DNA of 64,000 nucleotides, from contig NZ_SMFL01000008.1 in NCBI RefSeq assembly GCF_004349265.1, forward strand, positions 186,001-250,000. Direction: 5' to 3'. Under the pieces are notes generated by a model that was given only the letters and a program-made list of their open reading frames with translations, was not told where the DNA came from and ran no database searches. The position numbers and the translations under genes were made by a program. Shown piece after piece: positions 52,497 through 62,413 of the stretch (position 1 is the first letter of the stretch; the number at the start of each line of letters is the position of its first letter). This DNA is from Dyadobacter psychrotolerans (GTDB lineage Bacteria; Bacteroidota; Bacteroidia; Cytophagales; Spirosomataceae).

Positions 52497-55400
52497 CTAT
52501 TTCAAATCTTTCATAATCTCTTCAATCGCCCGATCCAGCTGCGGATCCTGATCATTCAGTCTTTCAGTAAAAGTCTGTTTGATGTAAATATCGGGAGAAA
52601 CACCTTCCTGTTCCAGATTTTTGCCATCCAGCGTATAACAACCCCACGACGGCAGGCGGTAGAACGATCCGTCAACCAGGCCTTTCCCTGACGTAAATAT
52701 GATCCAGCGGTAGGTTTCAGTGCCAATGATTTTACCCAGTTTTAACTCTTTAAATCCGGCAGCAGTTACCTCCGCATCGGAAAGTGACTGTTCATTAATG
52801 AGCAGGATGATTGGTTTTGCAGCGACGCCAAAGTTGGGCTGTGTCGTTGCCACGCCTTCCCGGTATTTCCATTTCATATAAGGTTTTCTGGCAAGAAAGT
52901 CCAGCACCAAATCGTGCACATTACCGCCGGTATTGTATCTTAGATCAAAAATGAGAGCGTCTTTTTTATACCAGTCGCGCGTCATATCGACTACAAATTT
53001 CTCATACTCCGACAGACCCATATTTTTCATGTGAACATAAGCAATACGATTTTTCCCTTTTTTGTCGACATAATTTTGATTCCAGTCTATCCATTCATCA
53101 TACAGGTTTCCATATAGCGAACCTTGCGGATGTATTTTCACTGTGTAGGAACTATCGGCTCCTTTACGTTTTAGTTTGAGTTCAATTTCTCTGTCAGACG
53201 AAGGTTGTGTAAAATACCAATCCCGGTTTTTGGAAGTGTCTACTGCAATGCCATTTACGTGCGTTAATAAGTCTCCTGCAAGAATTTTCTTATCCTCTTT
53301 ATCAATTGAACTTCTTTTAATCACACGCTGCACCACATAAGGTTTTCCCGGTTCGAAAAGCAAACCTGTTTCCATCGTGCGGCTTTTGTAGTAAACCGAT
53401 TCTTCTTTTCCACTTGAATAGAGGCCAAGATGGGAAGCATTTAGTTCGCCAAGAAGATCGTTGAAAAGAATCCGGAAATCATTTCTGCTGGTAAGGTTTG
53501 GAAGGAAGCCGGCATATTTATCCCGCAATGCTTTCCAATCGGCTTTGTGAAAGGTTTCGTTGTAAAAATTTTCCTCAATTCCTGCCCATGCTTCATAAAA
53601 CATCTGGTGGAACTCATCCGAAAGGTTTTTACGGAATGTAAAACTGATATCGATGGCCTCCGTTTTTCCTTTGTCGAAATCCAGCGTTTTTAGTTTACCA
53701 TCTGCCAGAATGTAATATTTATCTCCGGCGGAAGCCACTTCATATCCGTTCGCGTCGTCTACTTTTTCTGTTTTTGTAGGTTCAAAAGGTTCGTAGGTTG
53801 TTTTCCAGATGCTCGTTTTTCCTTCACCATGATCTGAGGTATAAAAGACAAAAGTTTTGTCATCCTTCTGAATCACATAAGGAGTTCCCTGGCTCCCAAA
53901 GGAAGGACTGACCAGTTCCAGCCGATCCATAATATCCACCATGTCAATTTTGATGGGAACAAGCGGTTTGTCCTTTTTCTTTTTGTCGGCAGTTTTTTTA
54001 TCTTTTTTATCTTTTTTACCTTTTTTATCCTTGTCTTTTACGTCCTCTTTTTCATCCTTTTTGTCTTCTTTTTTGAAGAGTTCATCGAACTTGTCTGTCC
54101 GGTACGGTTCGTCAAGCTTTGTCAATTCCAGCCGGTAAATCTTTGGGCTTTTTGGTCCAAAAGGATAGGAAGGATTCATCCGGTCGGATGTGAAGTAAAG
54201 ATATTTGCTATCGGGAGACCAAACGGGATTGTTCTCCGAAACGCCTGTTTTCGAAAGATTAACCGTTTCGTTTTTCTTGATATGATGCAGGAAAACGTCA
54301 GTTTCAAAGTCGCGGTAGGCAGTGAAGAGAATGTATTCGCCATTCGGAGAAAAAAGTGGAATATCATTATAGAATCCCCACAATTCTTCTTTTAAAATGG
54401 TTTTACTTTCCATTGTTTTAAGGTCAATCGTGCGAACTTCATTACGTCCGCTCAGATACACACCCATCTTTTTATCCTTGCTGAGTGTCAGATTACGATT
54501 GCTTTGCGTGTCTTTGGTAACTTGTTTTTCCTTCCCTTTACCATCCGCGCTGATCGTAAACCAGTTTTGGTAACCGCCAACGGTCTGGCTAAAAAGCAGC
54601 GTAGTGCTGTCACCAAGCCATTTTACCTCCATTGCCCGGCCGTCAATTCTTGTCGGTAACTGTTTTGCGAATTTTCCTTTCGTGTCAGATACAAAAAGCT
54701 GTCCTCTCGATGTGAATGCCAGTTTTTTGTTATCCGGAGAAATATCAAATGCAGAAATCTCATTTTTTACATCAAAGTCCTGCAACTTAGGAAGTGTCAT
54801 GTTCCGCATCAGACTCATTTTCAATGGCTGGGATTGCTTTGAAACTACATCATAAAGCCATAGCTGATAATCTTTTTCAAATACAACCTTACTTCCGTCG
54901 GTACTTACTTTCGGACGTTTAATTGACTCAGTAAAATGGGTCAGCGCGGTTTTTTGTCGGTTCAGAAATGTGTAGAGATTGTAATTGCCATTTTCTTCAT
55001 CAGATACAAAATAAACATTTCCCTTGCTGTCCGTGGTAGGCCACATGTCCTTGCCGCGATAATCTGTATAACGTTTGTACTGTTTTGTTTTAAGATTGTA
55101 AGATTGAATATCCGGGTTGAAGTCTCCCTTATAACCTTTACGCATTGCCTGGCTGTCGCTTTCCCAGGTATCATTAAAAAAAACTTCATTATCAATTGAC
55201 AAAGCTACGTTGTGTATGCAATTGAAGAAATGCTGAAACAGTCTTTCAGGTGTTCCGCCACTTAAAGGTATTTTATAGGTAGTTCCACCGTTTTGCGAAC
55301 CAGACTCAAAGTAAATCGTTTTTGAATCCCACGACCAGGTTTCAACATTGTCGTAAGTGCTGTGATAGGTTAGCTGACGGATTGTTCCGCCTTCTGCCGG

Positions 55401-55682
55401 AACTACATACACGTCACTGTTTCCATTCTCGTTACTGCTGAAGGCGATCCATTTTCCGTCGGGAGAAAACCGGGCGTTGGTTTCATCGCCTTGCATGGCT
55501 GTGATACGTGTGGCTGCTCCTGTGTTTACGTCTGCTTTCCACAGGTCAGATTCATAGCTGAAAACCACAGATTTAGCGTCAGGGCTTAAAGTGGGAGAAG
55601 ATGTAAAGTAAACTTCGGAAGATTGTGATTTTGCGCAAAAACAGGAAAAGAACGCCGTAACCAGGAGTAGTACTTTTTTCAT
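52497..55682 (-). CDS. Secreted tricorn-like S41 peptidase
   Basis: The 1061-residue protein has a signal peptide (ending CFCAKSQ) and WD40/TolB-like beta-propeller repeats over about 25-520, with many PDGKWIAFSSN- and SPDSKYLYFTSD-type motifs. A Lys/Asp-rich insertion of about 45 residues (near 535-580) follows. Then come a PDZ-like segment (LAGDLLTHVNGIAVD) and a C-terminal S41 domain with the catalytic Ser in INEQSLSDAEV (966-968) and the closing LEQEGVSPDI. Tricorn-type proteases degrade peptides using the propellers as gates. Bacteroidota homologues are periplasmic. The substrate is unknown. Confidence 0.93.
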   Translation of the reverse strand: MKKVLLLVTAFFSCFCAKSQSSEVYFTSSPTLSPDAKSVVFSYESDLWKADVNTGAATRITAMQGDETNARFSPDGKWIAFSSNENGNSDVYVVPAEGGTIRQLTYHSTYDNVETWSWDSKTIYFESGSQNGGTTYKIPLSGGTPERLFQHFFNCIHNVALSIDNEVFFNDTWESDSQAMRKGYKGDFNPDIQSYNLKTKQYKRYTDYRGKDMWPTTDSKGNVYFVSDEENGNYNLYTFLNRQKTALTHFTESIKRPKVSTDGSKVVFEKDYQLWLYDVVSKQSQPLKMSLMRNMTLPKLQDFDVKNEISAFDISPDNKKLAFTSRGQLFVSDTKGKFAKQLPTRIDGRAMEVKWLGDSTTLLFSQTVGGYQNWFTISADGKGKEKQVTKDTQSNRNLTLSKDKKMGVYLSGRNEVRTIDLKTMESKTILKEELWGFYNDIPLFSPNGEYILFTAYRDFETDVFLHHIKKNETVNLSKTGVSENNPVWSPDSKYLYFTSDRMNPSYPFGPKSPKIYRLELTKLDEPYRTDKFDELFKKEDKKDEKEDVKDKDKKGKKDKKDKKTADKKKKDKPLVPIKIDMVDIMDRLELVSPSFGSQGTPYVIQKDDKTFVFYTSDHGEGKTSIWKTTYEPFEPTKTEKVDDANGYEVASAGDKYYILADGKLKTLDFDKGKTEAIDISFTFRKNLSDEFHQMFYEAWAGIEENFYNETFHKADWKALRDKYAGFLPNLTSRNDFRILFNDLLGELNASHLGLYSSGKEESVYYKSRTMETGLLFEPGKPYVVQRVIKRSSIDKEDKKILAGDLLTHVNGIAVDTSKNRDWYFTQPSSDREIELKLKRKGADSSYTVKIHPQGSLYGNLYDEWIDWNQNYVDKKGKNRIAYVHMKNMGLSEYEKFVVDMTRDWYKKDALIFDLRYNTGGNVHDLVLDFLARKPYMKWKYREGVATTQPNFGVAAKPIILLINEQSLSDAEVTAAGFKELKLGKIIGTETYRWIIFTSGKGLVDGSFYRLPSWGCYTLDGKNLEQEGVSPDIYIKQTFTERLNDQDPQLDRAIEEIMKDLK

Positions 55683-55782
55683 GTGACATATATGAGATAT
55701 GTCTGCGAATATACATGATCAGGGCTGTAAAGGCAATGCGTTTTTTACTGAGTGGTATTTTTTTAATAAAATAAAAAAAACT

Positions 55783-55822
55783 AAAAACCCTGTATACAAA
55801 TTCGACTTTGTTTACAGGGTTT
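55783..55822 (-). terminator. Intrinsic terminator of the GH109-type gene
   Basis: AAACCCTGTA (55785-55794) and TACAGGGTTT (55813-55822) form a 10-bp stem; on the minus strand it is followed by TTTAGTTTTTTTTA. Confidence 0.82.
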
Positions 55823-55842
55823 AACATCTTTAATAAAAAAGA

Positions 55843-57240
55843 TTAAAGGCTGGTCATGATGCCCAGTTCTCTCTTCTCACTCCACTTGCCACGGGTAAAA
55901 TCGGGGAATTTTACGGCTGAATTTCCTTTGTTTACGGAAACTTCCGACAATGGGATAACAGAACTCCAGGTAGCAGCATCGTACACGTCCATGTCCATCG
56001 GCCGGCCGTTATTAAGCGCATCAATGATACGGTAGATCAAAACGAAATCCATTCCGCCATGGCCTCCGTTCACTTCTATTTCCTTTTTCAGCTTGTCCCA
56101 GATCGGATGTTTGTATTTGCTTTTATATTCGTTATAATCCGCTTCTTTTAAAAATGAATGGCCTTTGTCCAGAATCGATAACCGGCTTGGATAACCTTCA
56201 TGATAAGCATGTGTGCCTGCCAGAGCATTAATCCTGTCATAAGGTCTTGGCGTAACGACATCATGTTTCAGGGTGATCATCCGCCCTTTGTTGGTTTTGA
56301 TCAATGAGGTATTCATGTCTCCGTGACGAATTTTACCTTTGAAACCGGCATAGGGATGATCAGCAGGCAGTTTTTTCATACTCTCAGACAAAGATGCTTC
56401 CAGGCTGCTCATCGAAACGATATGCTCAAATCGGTCACCGCGAAGGATTTCAAGATATTGGGCAACTGGTCCGAGTCCGTGCATCGGGTAGAGGTTACCA
56501 TCATGCGCGATGTTTTCCTTCAACCGCCAGAATTCATAATAACCTTTCTGGCTTAACATCAAATCGGTAAGATTGTGAATGTAAGCTGCTTCTGCATAGG
56601 TTAGTGTTCCGAAAACTTCTTTCTGTACCATATTCAGTACCCAAAGCTCCTCATCACCATAACAAACGTTTTCCATCATCATGCAGTTACGCTGTGTTGC
56701 TTCGGCGGTGTTTACAAGCTGCCAGCACTCGTCAAGTGTCAGGGCTGCAGGAACTTCAATCACGACGTGTTTTCCCTGCTGCATGGCATAAACCGCCATC
56801 GGAGTATGGTCTCTCCATGGTGTCGCAATAACCACAAGGTCTATATCATCTCTTTTAAGCATGTCTTTCCATGCCTCCGGTTTGCCGGAATAAGCGACTG
56901 CGTCCTGACCTTTTGCTTTTAACTGATCAACAGATTTTGCAGCACGTTCAGGCAGAATGTCACAAACGGCTACCACTTTTGCTTTGTCAGGAAACAACGA
57001 AGCAAATTGCATTACGTGGCCGCTTCCTCTCGCTCCTATACCAATGAGAGCAACCCTAACCTGTTTGATGGGAGCTACTTTCAGGCCCACAACAGACTTT
57101 CCAACAGCGGGTGGGGACTGAAAATCCGGGATATCATAACCATCCGGATTGTTTTGTTCCTCATTGGAAATGCCATAAAGGCCCAAACCTCCAAGCAGAC
57201 CTTTTTTAAGAAAACTTCTACGTTCTTGACCTGATTTCAT
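55843..57240 (-). CDS. GH109-type Gfo/Idh/MocA family glycosidase, exported
   Basis: The 465-residue protein has a Tat-like leader (ERRSFLKKGLLGGLGLYG). The Rossmann motif ALIGIGARGSGHV binds NAD. In place of the dehydrogenase EKP motif it has VIEVPAAL, as in family GH109, and the GH109 hallmarks NVCYGDEELWVLNMV, AAYIHNLTD, HGLGPVAQYL and NGGHGGMDF are present. GH109 enzymes hydrolyse glycosides such as alpha-N-acetylgalactosaminides through transient NAD oxidation. It lies downstream of a GHMP kinase and a LacI regulator on the same strand, which suggests an inducible sugar pathway. Confidence 0.88.
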   Translation of the reverse strand: MKSGQERRSFLKKGLLGGLGLYGISNEEQNNPDGYDIPDFQSPPAVGKSVVGLKVAPIKQVRVALIGIGARGSGHVMQFASLFPDKAKVVAVCDILPERAAKSVDQLKAKGQDAVAYSGKPEAWKDMLKRDDIDLVVIATPWRDHTPMAVYAMQQGKHVVIEVPAALTLDECWQLVNTAEATQRNCMMMENVCYGDEELWVLNMVQKEVFGTLTYAEAAYIHNLTDLMLSQKGYYEFWRLKENIAHDGNLYPMHGLGPVAQYLEILRGDRFEHIVSMSSLEASLSESMKKLPADHPYAGFKGKIRHGDMNTSLIKTNKGRMITLKHDVVTPRPYDRINALAGTHAYHEGYPSRLSILDKGHSFLKEADYNEYKSKYKHPIWDKLKKEIEVNGGHGGMDFVLIYRIIDALNNGRPMDMDVYDAATWSSVIPLSEVSVNKGNSAVKFPDFTRGKWSEKRELGIMTSL

Positions 57241-57259
57241 CGATGTTAGGAATAAAAGT

Positions 57260-57289
57260 TAAGAAAAAGTGGCCGGTGGTTAGCCGGCC
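57260..57289 (-). terminator. Likely terminator after the GHMP kinase gene
   Basis: GGCCGG (57271-57276) and CCGGCC (57284-57289) make a GC-rich stem; on the minus strand ACTTTTTCTT follows. It lies 84 nt past the kinase stop and 30 nt before the GH109 start, so GH109 expression may be partly separate. Confidence 0.55.
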
Positions 57290-57373
57290 TGATGGTTAAA
57301 GGTTGATCAGCACTTTAAGGGTGATGATCCGGAATAATTATGGGTTAGGAATAATCGGGTATTCAGATAAAAA

Positions 57374-58510
57374 TTATCGATGAAGCATCCGCTGCGTAGT
57401 GCCTTCATCGACTTTGATCAGATATGCTGCTCCTCCTGCTTTTTCAATGGCCTGAGCAACTGCTTCCGGGTTTTCCGGTGCGTATGCAAACATACATCCG
57501 CCTCCGCCTGATCCGTTGATCTTCGCTCCGTATGCACCTGCATTCAAAGCAGAATCGATCATTCCGTTTATTTTTTTGGTTGATACCTTTTTTGCATCCC
57601 GCAGACTTTCCTGATGGATTGTAAGCAGTTCCCCAAACCGGTGATGATTAATTTTATTGCTTCTGAACATGGCCAGTGCTTCTTTCAAAACTTCCCTGTC
57701 GGATAAATTTCCTTTCAGAAGCGTATACTCGTCGTGTGTCAGCAGGTTTTGAAAATCAGGGGCCAGTTCCGCCGGAAATGTGTGCAGCGAAAATGACGGA
57801 TCCTTCTTCTTTATTTTATCAATCGCATCCAGCATTCCGAACTTTACATGTTTCAGCACACCCAGTGTATCTTTTGCCTGTTTTGAATCACCCAAAACGA
57901 ATGTTCCCAGGTTAGGTTGAAAAACTTCAAGTTTGATCTCTGGCTGCGATTCCAGATAGATAACTTCTCCTACCGACGTGGAGTAATGGTCCATCATTCC
58001 GCCCGGTTCGCCAAATTCCAGTACTTCCGCACGATAAGCAATTTCTCCTATTTCTGCCCTTGTTTTTATTACTGGTTGATCCGACATGCTGATCAGCCAG
58101 TTGATCCAGGCGACCAGCAAAGCCGAGGAACTCGATGTTCCCGAGTTTATCGGTATGTTTCCATGAACAGTTACTTCAATTCCTCTTGAAAAGCGGTGTC
58201 CGTCGCGTACAAGAATATTTATTGCACTTTTGAAATAGTCACGGGGACTTGTGTATGGAATAACCGGAAGTAATTCGAACGATTCCAGCTGATCGATGTC
58301 GGGCAAATGAATGATTACCTGATTATCAGAGCGGTATCCGCCGGTTATTGAAATTCGCCGCGAAATAGCCGCAGCAATTACGGGTAAACCCAGGTAATCC
58401 TGATGTTCTCCAAACAGACATATTCTGCCGGAAGCAGAAGTGGTCAGGGCGGAGGGCATTTTACTTACAGTATAAACCGGGTTACTAATAATTGATTTAT
58501 CAGAGCTCAT
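57374..58510 (-). CDS. GHMP-family sugar kinase
   Basis: An internal ATG at 58510 is chosen as start; the frame is open to 58594 but the extra residues do not fit a GHMP N-terminus and an AGGAG lies 13 nt upstream of 58510. The 378-residue product has ASGRICLFGEHQDYLGLPVI (galactokinase-like substrate motif), NIPINSGTSSSSALLVA (ATP loop, about 110) and the C-terminal NGSGGGGCMFAY. It phosphorylates a sugar or related alcohol in the cytoplasm. Given the GH109 gene downstream and LacI upstream, a galactose- or GalNAc-type substrate is a reasonable guess. Two LacI-type operators precede it. Confidence 0.88.
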   Translation of the reverse strand: MSSDKSIISNPVYTVSKMPSALTTSASGRICLFGEHQDYLGLPVIAAAISRRISITGGYRSDNQVIIHLPDIDQLESFELLPVIPYTSPRDYFKSAINILVRDGHRFSRGIEVTVHGNIPINSGTSSSSALLVAWINWLISMSDQPVIKTRAEIGEIAYRAEVLEFGEPGGMMDHYSTSVGEVIYLESQPEIKLEVFQPNLGTFVLGDSKQAKDTLGVLKHVKFGMLDAIDKIKKKDPSFSLHTFPAELAPDFQNLLTHDEYTLLKGNLSDREVLKEALAMFRSNKINHHRFGELLTIHQESLRDAKKVSTKKINGMIDSALNAGAYGAKINGSGGGGCMFAYAPENPEAVAQAIEKAGGAAYLIKVDEGTTQRMLHR

Positions 58511-58576
58511 GAACAAATTTAAACTCCTGTTGCCAGGAAATGAATACGCACTATGAATAAAAACGGCTATTCCGCT

Positions 58577-58613
58577 TTGCGCAATCGTTTGCACAAGCAG
58601 GCCAATCGTTTGC
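58577..58613. promoter_or_regulatory. Tandem LacI-family operator-like sites
   Basis: GCAATCGTTTGC (58581-58592) and CCAATCGTTTGC (58602-58613) have centres 21 bp apart, about two helical turns. Extended to 20 bp, the first site is a dyad around the central CG with 8 of 10 pairs matching, as typical for LacI-family sites. They lie between the LacI gene and the kinase start and are probably the regulator's targets. Confidence 0.7.
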
Positions 58614-58758
58614 GCAAATTTGCAAATAAAGTACTTGAAACCTAAAAAGTGCAGAATTAACCGGCCATGGCGATCATTCTCATGAAATATTATACACTAA
58701 AATTTTGCGATTGGCCGAATAAAAATTGGCAGTGTAGATGAAAAGGATTAGAATACTA

Positions 58759-59760
58759 TTATCTAATGATCAGTTTGGGTTCGACCACAATTTCTCTCGG
58801 CTGGTACGTGTCTGGTGTTTCCATCGCTTCGAGAAGCAGACCGGCAGCCTGGGCACCCAGTTCAGCAGGGAATTGCTCCACCGTTGCAATAGGGGGATTG
58901 TCAAGATAAGAGCAAAATGAAAGGTTGGAGAAAGTTACAAAACTGATATCCCGATTTATTTGCAAACCTCTTTCCTTACAAATCTGCATGGCATCCAGTG
59001 CGATATAATCGTGGAAGGCAAGAACAACTTTGGGAGGATTTTCCAGGTCAAGCAGTTCATTTATTTTTAAAATGGTATCCTCTTTGGTCAGATTCAGGTT
59101 TTTGATGTAAGAAGCGCTGACCGGGATATTGTATTTTTTTAAACCATCAATATAACCTTTTAATCTTTCCTCGGTCGATTGAAGTGAATTGGGGCCGTTC
59201 ATGAGAGCAATTTCAGTAAATCCTTTACCGATCAGGTATTCCATTGCATCAAAGGCCGCCTTGGTAATATTGCCATAAACTGCGCTGTAACGGGGATGTT
59301 TCAGCACCCGGTCAAAAAAGACTATGGGGACTTTGTGTGTGGCGTTATTGAAATGCGTTTTGTTGTAAGTTTCAGAAGCCATTGAAACAAGAATGCCATC
59401 CACACCATGTTTAATCAATGATTCGATGGCGGCAGATTCACGTTCATAATCGTTCATGGACTGCATAACCACCATGCTGTATCCCTTTGACATCAGCGTT
59501 TGTTCAATACCGGTAAGTGCAATGGAGAAATACTGTTCCGTCAGATAGGGAAGTACCACACCTACGTTGAAAGACTTGTTATTCTTGAAATTGATTGCCC
59601 GGCTATTGGGTTGATAATGAAGTTCTTTTGCCAGTTTCTGAACCTTTTCACGGGTAAGCGAGCCAATTCTGGGATGATTTTGCAGTGCGCGGGAAACCGT
59701 TGAAACAGAAACCCCAAGTTCCTTTGCAATTTTCTTCATCGTCAGATTGGCATTCTGCAT
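58759..59760 (-). CDS. LacI-family transcriptional regulator
   Basis: The 333-residue protein has an N-terminal helix-turn-helix and hinge (MKKIAKELGVSVSTVSRALQ, then FNNKSFNVGV) and a periplasmic-binding-like effector domain (about 65-330, NVGVVLPYLTEQYFSIAL, GVDGILVSMAS, AFHDYIALDAMQ and AAGLLLEAM). It binds a sugar effector and represses or activates neighbouring genes. Operator-like sites lie 146-182 nt beyond its stop, in front of the GHMP kinase gene, so it likely controls the kinase and GH109 genes. Confidence 0.93.
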   Translation of the reverse strand: MQNANLTMKKIAKELGVSVSTVSRALQNHPRIGSLTREKVQKLAKELHYQPNSRAINFKNNKSFNVGVVLPYLTEQYFSIALTGIEQTLMSKGYSMVVMQSMNDYERESAAIESLIKHGVDGILVSMASETYNKTHFNNATHKVPIVFFDRVLKHPRYSAVYGNITKAAFDAMEYLIGKGFTEIALMNGPNSLQSTEERLKGYIDGLKKYNIPVSASYIKNLNLTKEDTILKINELLDLENPPKVVLAFHDYIALDAMQICKERGLQINRDISFVTFSNLSFCSYLDNPPIATVEQFPAELGAQAAGLLLEAMETPDTYQPREIVVEPKLIIR

Positions 59761-59917
59761 GTTGAGTGGGTTGTGCTAAATGGCTGCTATTCGTACTGGC
59801 TTGCTTTGTAACAAAGATAAAGATATAAAATTTGGTGTCTGGCTTGAGATAATACCTAAAACCAAAAACAGCAGACACCATAAGCATCTGCTATTTAACT
59901 TTCCTGTCAAATATGTT

Positions 59918-62413
59918 TTAAACCGGCTTATCCTTTTTATTTCTGATTTCCACAAAACATGCACCTGCAATCAGGGCTACCAGAAGGACAGAACTAATCA
60001 GGTCCACTTTGTGGCCGGCTGCGACAGAAACGGGTTCAAATCTGAAGGTAATGTTGTGTTTTCCGGCAGGGATACGCAAAGCGCGTAAAATATAATTGGC
60101 ACGAATCAGATCAGCCGGTTTGCCATCGATGGTTACCTTCCATTCGTTACGGACGTTGTAATAAATTTCAGAAAAAACTGCCAGGCCTTCACCTTTTGAA
60201 TTGCTTTCATAAACAAGCTCATTGGGTTTGTAAGTGATCAGGCTGATTTTATCCGTAGAGTCAGCCTGCAGGGTCAGACCTTTGAGTTTGTCTGCAAATT
60301 TCTGATCAATAACCGCTTCCTGTTTTGGTTTAAGCGAGTCCAAAGCGGCCATTTCGGCATCGGCATTCGGTACAATTTTGAAGCTTTTTACAAACCAGGC
60401 GTGACCGAAAGCCTCCGGATTTATTTGTACAGACTTGTTTCCCTGCTGATCGGCTGTGATGATATACTTGGTATTAAGCATATTCAAAACATTGATGTTT
60501 GGAGATTGTTTGTTGATCTGGCGTTCAAAGAGTTCCTGGTAGCGGCGAAGTTTTGCTCCGTGGTAACCTCCCAGCGACTTATGAAAATAAGATGCGTCGG
60601 CACTATTAAAGGGTCCTTGCCGCGAAGAAACATCATAAACCTTATAATCAGGATCGGTATCTCTCAATATTTGCTCATCCGCCGCACTTGGTGTAGTGGT
60701 TGACTGCGCTGCAAAGCTGCTCACAAAATCTTCATTATTCAGATATCTTTTGTCTATTCCAAACATGTCAAAAATCATCAGCAATATCAAAGTGCTGTAT
60801 AAAATGACCGGTCTGATCTTTTCCTTCATCCAAAGCCAGACCAAGCCTGCTGTGATCAGGATAAAAATAAGACCTCTCATCGCATCTCCTTTCATCAGTC
60901 CGGCGCGGTCTTTTACAATCGAATTAACTATTTCCTGAGCAAAACCTTTGTCCTGGGTCATTTGTGCAAACTGTTCAACATGTTGAGCGTCGCTGGCAGA
61001 TTGGAAACTAAAAAATACGGATGGCATAATAGCCAGAATCAGCATTAATCCGCCTGTAACACCCAGTGAAATCAGAAACGGGCGTTCCAGTTCTTTCCAG
61101 GATATTTTCTTTTGGACGATCCTGGTAAGTGTAAGAATCGCAAGAATAACAATCAGTAATTCCGCCAATACAATTACCATCGTTACTGCCCGGAATTTGT
61201 TGAACATCGGGAAATAGTCAAAAAACAGATAGTTAATTCCTGCCAAAGTTTTCCCCATTGCCCAGATCAGATAAAGCAATGTAACACCCGCAGCCCAGGA
61301 TTTTAACGGACTTCTGATAATAAACAGTCCTAAAACAAAGAAGAAAAATATCATTGCACCCATGTAATATGGTCCGCCCATGATCGGCTGCTCTCCCCAG
61401 TAAAGCGGCAATTGCTGAATCACATTTTGCGCCGTTGCAGCATCTACGCCGCGGTTGGTCAAAGTTTTATAGGTGTCGGAAGAGTTAGTCAACGGTCCGT
61501 ATGTGGCACCACCATAGGCATTCGGGATTACCAGTGTAAGGATTTCTCCTATACCGTAGCTGTATTGAAACGCATATTCTTTATCCAGCCCATCCTGTTT
61601 TGGGGCTGTACCCGCCGTGCTTACTGCGCTTAATTCCGACTTTCCGCGAATCGTTTCTTTGGTATAATCATAGGCATTCCAAAGTCTCGTAGTATGCGCT
61701 CCTACCGCAACTGCGCCCGCAAAAGCCAATCCTGCCAGGATCATTGTCAGCTGTTTTATTTCTCCTTTTTTGATAAAAGCAAGACTTTCAACGATAACAA
61801 GAACAATAATGCCTACTCCCAGATAGTAGGTAATCTGGACGTGATTGGCATAAAGTTCGAGAGATAGAAACAAGGCTGTGAGGGCCGATCCGGCAAGCCA
61901 GTTTTTCCTGAATGCCAGAAAAACACCAGCCAAAACGCCTGGTGCATACATAACCGCAATAATTTGCGAAACGTGGCCGGCTTCGAGGTTGACTATATTA
62001 AAAGACGAAAAGGCAAAAGCAATGGCTCCCAAAGCCGCGACCCAGCCGCCTGTACCCAAAACAAGAAATAAAATATAGGCACTTACCATTCCCGTCAGCA
62101 GGTAGTTGGCCGGAGCAGGAAGAATTTTATTAATAGCCTGGCCGAGTTTGGTGGGTAAGCTGGTTGGATAATCGCCTGCGATCAGATAAGCGGGCATTCC
62201 GGCAAACATGCCGTTGGTCCATTGCGACCACTCACCGGTTTTTTCATGATAGGTTACAATTTCCTTTGCGGCAGCTTTGGCCTGCTGGTCGTCAGTCATG
62301 TTCAGTTTTTTACCCTGCAAAACCGGAGAAACGTAAATGATTGCCAGAATCATGAAACCAACGATTGCAATTAAATGAGGCCAGATACGCTGCCAGGAAA
62401 ACAAATTTTTCAT
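59918..62413 (-). CDS. YfhO-family multi-spanning membrane protein
   Basis: The 831-residue protein has at least twelve hydrophobic segments in residues 10-560 and a soluble C-terminal domain (about 580-800). YfhO-family features are WSQWTNGMFAGMPAYLIAGDYP near residue 60, PNAYGGATYGPLT, and the C-terminal EIYYNVRNEWKVTIDGKPAD. The fold is GT-C glycosyltransferase-like; the family includes enzymes that attach sugars to wall or envelope polymers with a lipid-linked donor. Its acceptor in Bacteroidota is unknown. It is divergent from pfkA. Confidence 0.9.
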   Translation of the reverse strand: MKNLFSWQRIWPHLIAIVGFMILAIIYVSPVLQGKKLNMTDDQQAKAAAKEIVTYHEKTGEWSQWTNGMFAGMPAYLIAGDYPTSLPTKLGQAINKILPAPANYLLTGMVSAYILFLVLGTGGWVAALGAIAFAFSSFNIVNLEAGHVSQIIAVMYAPGVLAGVFLAFRKNWLAGSALTALFLSLELYANHVQITYYLGVGIIVLVIVESLAFIKKGEIKQLTMILAGLAFAGAVAVGAHTTRLWNAYDYTKETIRGKSELSAVSTAGTAPKQDGLDKEYAFQYSYGIGEILTLVIPNAYGGATYGPLTNSSDTYKTLTNRGVDAATAQNVIQQLPLYWGEQPIMGGPYYMGAMIFFFFVLGLFIIRSPLKSWAAGVTLLYLIWAMGKTLAGINYLFFDYFPMFNKFRAVTMVIVLAELLIVILAILTLTRIVQKKISWKELERPFLISLGVTGGLMLILAIMPSVFFSFQSASDAQHVEQFAQMTQDKGFAQEIVNSIVKDRAGLMKGDAMRGLIFILITAGLVWLWMKEKIRPVILYSTLILLMIFDMFGIDKRYLNNEDFVSSFAAQSTTTPSAADEQILRDTDPDYKVYDVSSRQGPFNSADASYFHKSLGGYHGAKLRRYQELFERQINKQSPNINVLNMLNTKYIITADQQGNKSVQINPEAFGHAWFVKSFKIVPNADAEMAALDSLKPKQEAVIDQKFADKLKGLTLQADSTDKISLITYKPNELVYESNSKGEGLAVFSEIYYNVRNEWKVTIDGKPADLIRANYILRALRIPAGKHNITFRFEPVSVAAGHKVDLISSVLLVALIAGACFVEIRNKKDKPV

